This document shows, one piece after another, positions 60,371-64,000 of a stretch of DNA of 64,000 nt; position 1 is the first letter of the stretch, and each line of letters opens with the position of its first letter. Origin of the DNA: Oxyruncus cristatus (taxonomy: Eukaryota; Chordata; Aves; Passeriformes; Cotingidae). The translations under genes were made by a program, and so were the position numbers. The stretch covers positions 114,539-178,538 of the forward strand of contig VXAY01001001.1 in the NCBI GenBank assembly GCA_013399855.1, in the 5' to 3' direction. Below the pieces are notes generated by a model. The model ran no database searches. It was not told the origin of the DNA and saw only the letters and a program-made list of their open reading frames with translations.

Positions 60371-63300
60371 TCTCATTTCCATGTGATTGTGGTTGGGACT
60401 CCCTTTTTTCTCAAACACAAATGTCTCTGGGCATCTGAAAGCCCAATTGATGAACAAATAGGTTAAGCAGAAAAGTCATTTTGCCATATCAATAACCAAT
60501 GCATCCTAAAGAAAAAAAGAGTGGAAATAAAAGAACAAATTATAACAAACTTAAACACCCTATTCCCTCATTCTCTGATAACATCAAATAACAGAAGCTG
60601 CAATAAGCAAAACTGGAAAGAAGGAAAACCATCTCCCCGATGATGAAGAAAGCACAGGTTTTCCCATCACAAAAGGGTGAAGGACAGAGATTTGGAAAGC
60701 TGCTCTGGCTGCAGTGCACCTTTAAAGAGTGGGGCAGAAACCAATGTAGTGAATTTGCTTTGGCTCAGCACCACAAGTGCTGCTGTCTTGCTCTGCATGC
60801 AAAACTGACCCATACAAAACAGCCTGGAGATCCCTGCACAGCATTCTCCATAGCTTTGGATTTACATCTCAAAATCTCAGCCCCCTGACAGCAAGTGGGG
60901 TGTCTCTGTGACATAATCTTTGGCAGAGATGCTTCACTTTGGGTTGGTTTTTAGTGGCTGAAAGCAGAGGTGCTCTATACAGTATCAGCTTTCTTGAGGG
61001 ACATGCTTAAAGAGGTGACTTGTTTCAGCTGCCTATTCTAAAGTTGGGCTCAACCTTCAGCCAAGATGAAAAGAGTCCTCATGCAGACTTGGAGATGCCC
61101 TAAAAATATGAAACATTTCATTAGAAAAAACAATTCCCACTGAAATTACTAGCAGAACTCCCATTGATTCAATTAAGAGAAGAATCACAGTGTTTATAGC
61201 CCCCAAACCTGCTAATACATAAGGACATCTGACTCATGAGGACAGTAACCAGAGGCAAGCTATTCACACACTTTATTGTTCATGGAATCATGACTCTGGA
61301 CAGCACAGATGAGGCCAAATTGATTTTAAATAGAGAGGCATTTTTACAGAAGGTCAAAGCTTTCGGATAATTTTGCTGATTTCAACAATAATTTAAATTT
61401 GCACTGCCATGCTTATTGGGGAGATTTTTAACAGCAGTATTACTAAAAATTAAGGAAAATTAAATGAAAATAAAGGAAAAAAAAAACCACAACTTTTTTT
61501 GATGACTCTAGTGTAATATCTCCCATGACGATTTGATTTTAAAGTGTTGTAATTCGCACATTATTGGTTCATGCTTGGATGGAAACACATTGTGTTTTGT
61601 GTGGTTTGGTTTGATTTGGTTTCTTTTGTTGCTGCTGAGGTACTGAAAACTGTATAAAAAAAGAAAAACGATTTTCATAGGCATAGATAGGTGTAAGATC
61701 AGGAGGGAATTATCCATTCTAACCATGGATATCTCATATTTCCCCTCACTCCACATTGTACTACTCGTGATCTGTGAGTCTCTGGACAAGATCCTGCCTT
61801 TGAAGACCACCAGATCCAGGAGAGGGCTGCAGCCTTCCCAGCCCTGGCCAGGAGGGCAGGTAGAGACCTGGCAGGCTCTCCAGCCACAGCCTTTGCAGGC
61901 ACAGTCCAGGCTGTGCCATAGTTTTCCCAGAATCCCTCAGATGCAGCTCCCCAGCCTTCCCACTCCCCCCAGACCAGCAGAACTACCCATACAATGGGCT
62001 GCGTTAAACATCATCAGTTCTGCAAAGTTTCTCACAACAGCTCCAATGTAGATCATGTTTCCTCCAAACCTCTTCCTCTCCCAGCTGACGGAGGCCCCAA
62101 GTCACTTTTTCAATGCCCAAAGTGGGGAATAAAATGGCCTGGAGGATCCAAAATGGAAAGAAGTGCCAGAATATGGTGGGTAACACTGTATTCACTGGAG
62201 GTACAACCCTCCTTTCAGAAGGATTACTAAAGAATAAAAGCCTCCACTTCCCCCTGGCAGAAGGACTGGGTTTGCAAGAGCTATTTCTATATTTCAATTG
62301 TTTCTTCTTGGACTCTGTGATTCCTTGATAGATCAGAACTTGCATCACTTCACCTCCCACTTAACTAATTTGACAAGGAAAACGGAATGCTATGGTAGCA
62401 CTTTAAGTGTATTAGAGAAAGAAGTTAATGTAAAATTTTGATTCGCCAAATTTAAAGTCCATTTCCATTACATTTAATAACTTCAGCCTCCCTTAGTTCA
62501 TCTAGACTTATCTTTAAGTCTGCATGGCTGGGTGGCATTAGAAATAAGAAGATTATTCATAGTAGGGTGCTCTGCCTATGAACTTTTTCTTAGCTCCCAG
62601 TAGAGATAAAGAATCTTTGCTCAACTGTATATCATTCCTTAATCACATGAGTGGTCAGCTCTTCTGTTCTTATAAAATCAGATCTCACACCATCAGCCAC
62701 ACATCTTCCAAAAAATACCAAAAGGTGTATAATTAATTCAAACAGAGTAATCATTAAAGTATGAGGATAGTCTGACACAGGCTTTTTCATTTCCCTCCAA
62801 GCATACATGAATTATGAGATCCAAGTCACAGCTCTTGTAAGGGAACAGTTCATGCATTTGCAGAGGGGAGGGAACTTGTTACAGGAATTCTTACTCTTTC
62901 ACTCTAAATACATGCTCAAACCATTTGGGTCTGAAGGCCTGATTCATGATGTGGTTCACCACCTCATGGAAAAGCAGGTGAGGAAGTGAGCCCAAGGAAA
63001 AATCCCACTAACAACTGATGTTACCGTGGTGGGGAGGGAACAGGCTGGAAGGCTGACTCTGGGCTGCCAGCAGGTGCTTCAGTTCTGAAGGATTTAAGGA
63101 GTGCTTGGGGAGGGGGTAAGTGAGAGAAAAACTTCCACACAATCCTGCAGCAGCTGGTGCTTCCCAGTCTGTGGAGTCAAGGAGAGAGAGCAAAGCCCTT
63201 GGAGCCGGCGTGGGAGCAGGTGGGGGAAGGCACTGCTGTTGTTTGCAGCAGACGTTCCTTAGCAACAACCTTGAGCAGATGGAAGCCCGGATATCACTGT

Positions 63301-63689
63301 GCAGAGGCTCCATCAGCAGCCCTTCATCCTCCTCAGCCTCTCCCTGGGCAGGGGGAGTTAAGGCAAGACAGCAAATTCTACCAGAGAGCTTTTCTCCAGA
63401 TAAAAGAAAAGGATAAGGAGAATACTTTGACTTGTGCCAATTTGAAGCCCAAAGAGATGTGAGAAAATTACATTAAACAAGTTTGATAAATACCAACAAT
63501 ATTGTTGTAATTAGATATATAGTAGTTGTAAGTAATTATAGAAGTGTTACATACTCATGTACATACAAACATATTCTTTTACTATGGCTGAACAACTTGG
63601 ATTTCTAGGGATGCTGAGAAATCTCAGAAACTTAAGGAATATATATGTGGCTAAAAGCATCTTTAGGCTACCCCAAACCACACTTGATT

Positions 63690-63737
63690 AAAAAAAAAAA
63701 AAAAAAAGGAAAAAAAAAAGAAAGGAAGAAAAGAAAG
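63690..63737. repeat. Poly-A and purine tract
   Basis: An A18 run is followed by GGAAAAAAAAAG and GAAAGGAAGAAAAGAAAG. A simple sequence tract; the hydrophobic peptides on the - strand are artefacts. Confidence 0.9.
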
Positions 63738-64000
63738 ATATCAGATCTTGATCTGTATCTGAAGTAAAATACAAGGTGATGGATGACGCATAGTGAAAAA
63801 GGTTGTTTGAAAATGGACAGTTCACAGATGCAGAGGATTTCTGCAGAGAAAGTCTGCATTGACAGATGGATGTATTGCCAAATAAAAGAAAACAGAAACC
63901 TTCTGTGGGATAACTAATTAATCTTGTACATGGAGAATGTGGGGAATCATCAAAGTTGAACATAGTTACCAGAAGAGGTGGGGCCACCTGCAGACCATGT

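Larger units (their letters stand above)
58918..64000. other. Unassigned DNA to the window end
   Basis: About 5.1 kb with no gene or transposon recognised. A 21-bp unit starting GACTGATATTTTAACC is duplicated in tandem at 60329-60370. The parts at 61800-62000 and 63150-63360 are relatively GC-rich, the latter with several CpGs. A poly-A/purine tract near the end is listed separately. Confidence 0.45.

Noticed and set aside
63254..63266. GTTCCTTAGCAAC as a second X-box
   Set aside because: The left half-site does not fit the consensus.

Overview
This is a stretch of vertebrate nuclear DNA, almost certainly from a bird. The main evidence is about 19 recognisable copies of the avian CR1 non-LTR retrotransposon. 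Most keep the typical CR1 3' end, with runs such as GATTCTATGATTCT on the + strand or TCATAGAATCACAGAATG on the - strand. There are also LTRs of families I recognise as common in bird genomes. Base composition is AT-rich with few CpGs, and homopolymer and dinucleotide runs are frequent. I cannot name the species; a non-galliform (neoavian) bird is a weak guess from the LTR families.

No intact protein-coding gene, tRNA, rRNA, CRISPR array or bacterial-type operon can be supported. The longest open frames are short. The 185-codon frame at 31165-31722 (-) overlaps a CR1 copy, and the rest are within what chance gives in 64 kb. The window is best read as intergenic DNA or the inside of a large intron. 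The one place that reads like decayed coding sequence outside repeats is 5392-5874 (-).

Layout. At 1-9 kb there is a pentanucleotide repeat, a CR1 end, a probable solo LTR (1692-2403), a coding-like relic (5392-5874), a long CR1 keeping part of its reverse transcriptase frame (6177-7082) and a partial LTR (8560-8931). From 9 to 21 kb repeats are sparse: simple repeats, two CR1 copies (15.8 and 18.2 kb) and an unexplained pair of 91-bp direct repeats (14302-14392 and 16103-16193). An ERVL-type LTR of about 1.1 kb lies at 21895-22985. From 25 to 38 kb CR1 copies are denser, including an inverted pair (32666-33702) that could fold as RNA. From 38 to 52 kb DNA is mostly unique, with CR1 copies at 44.4-45.4, 49.6 and 51.4 kb. 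From 52 to 59 kb there are three more CR1 copies, the last a composite joined to a second copy of the 8.6-kb LTR family. From 59 to 64 kb nothing beyond simple repeats was recognised.

The elements do not work together as a system. They record several periods of CR1 and endogenous-retrovirus insertion followed by decay. I found no convincing previously undescribed biological system. The best leads are the 91-bp repeat pair, the coding-like relic and the composite CR1/LTR block.
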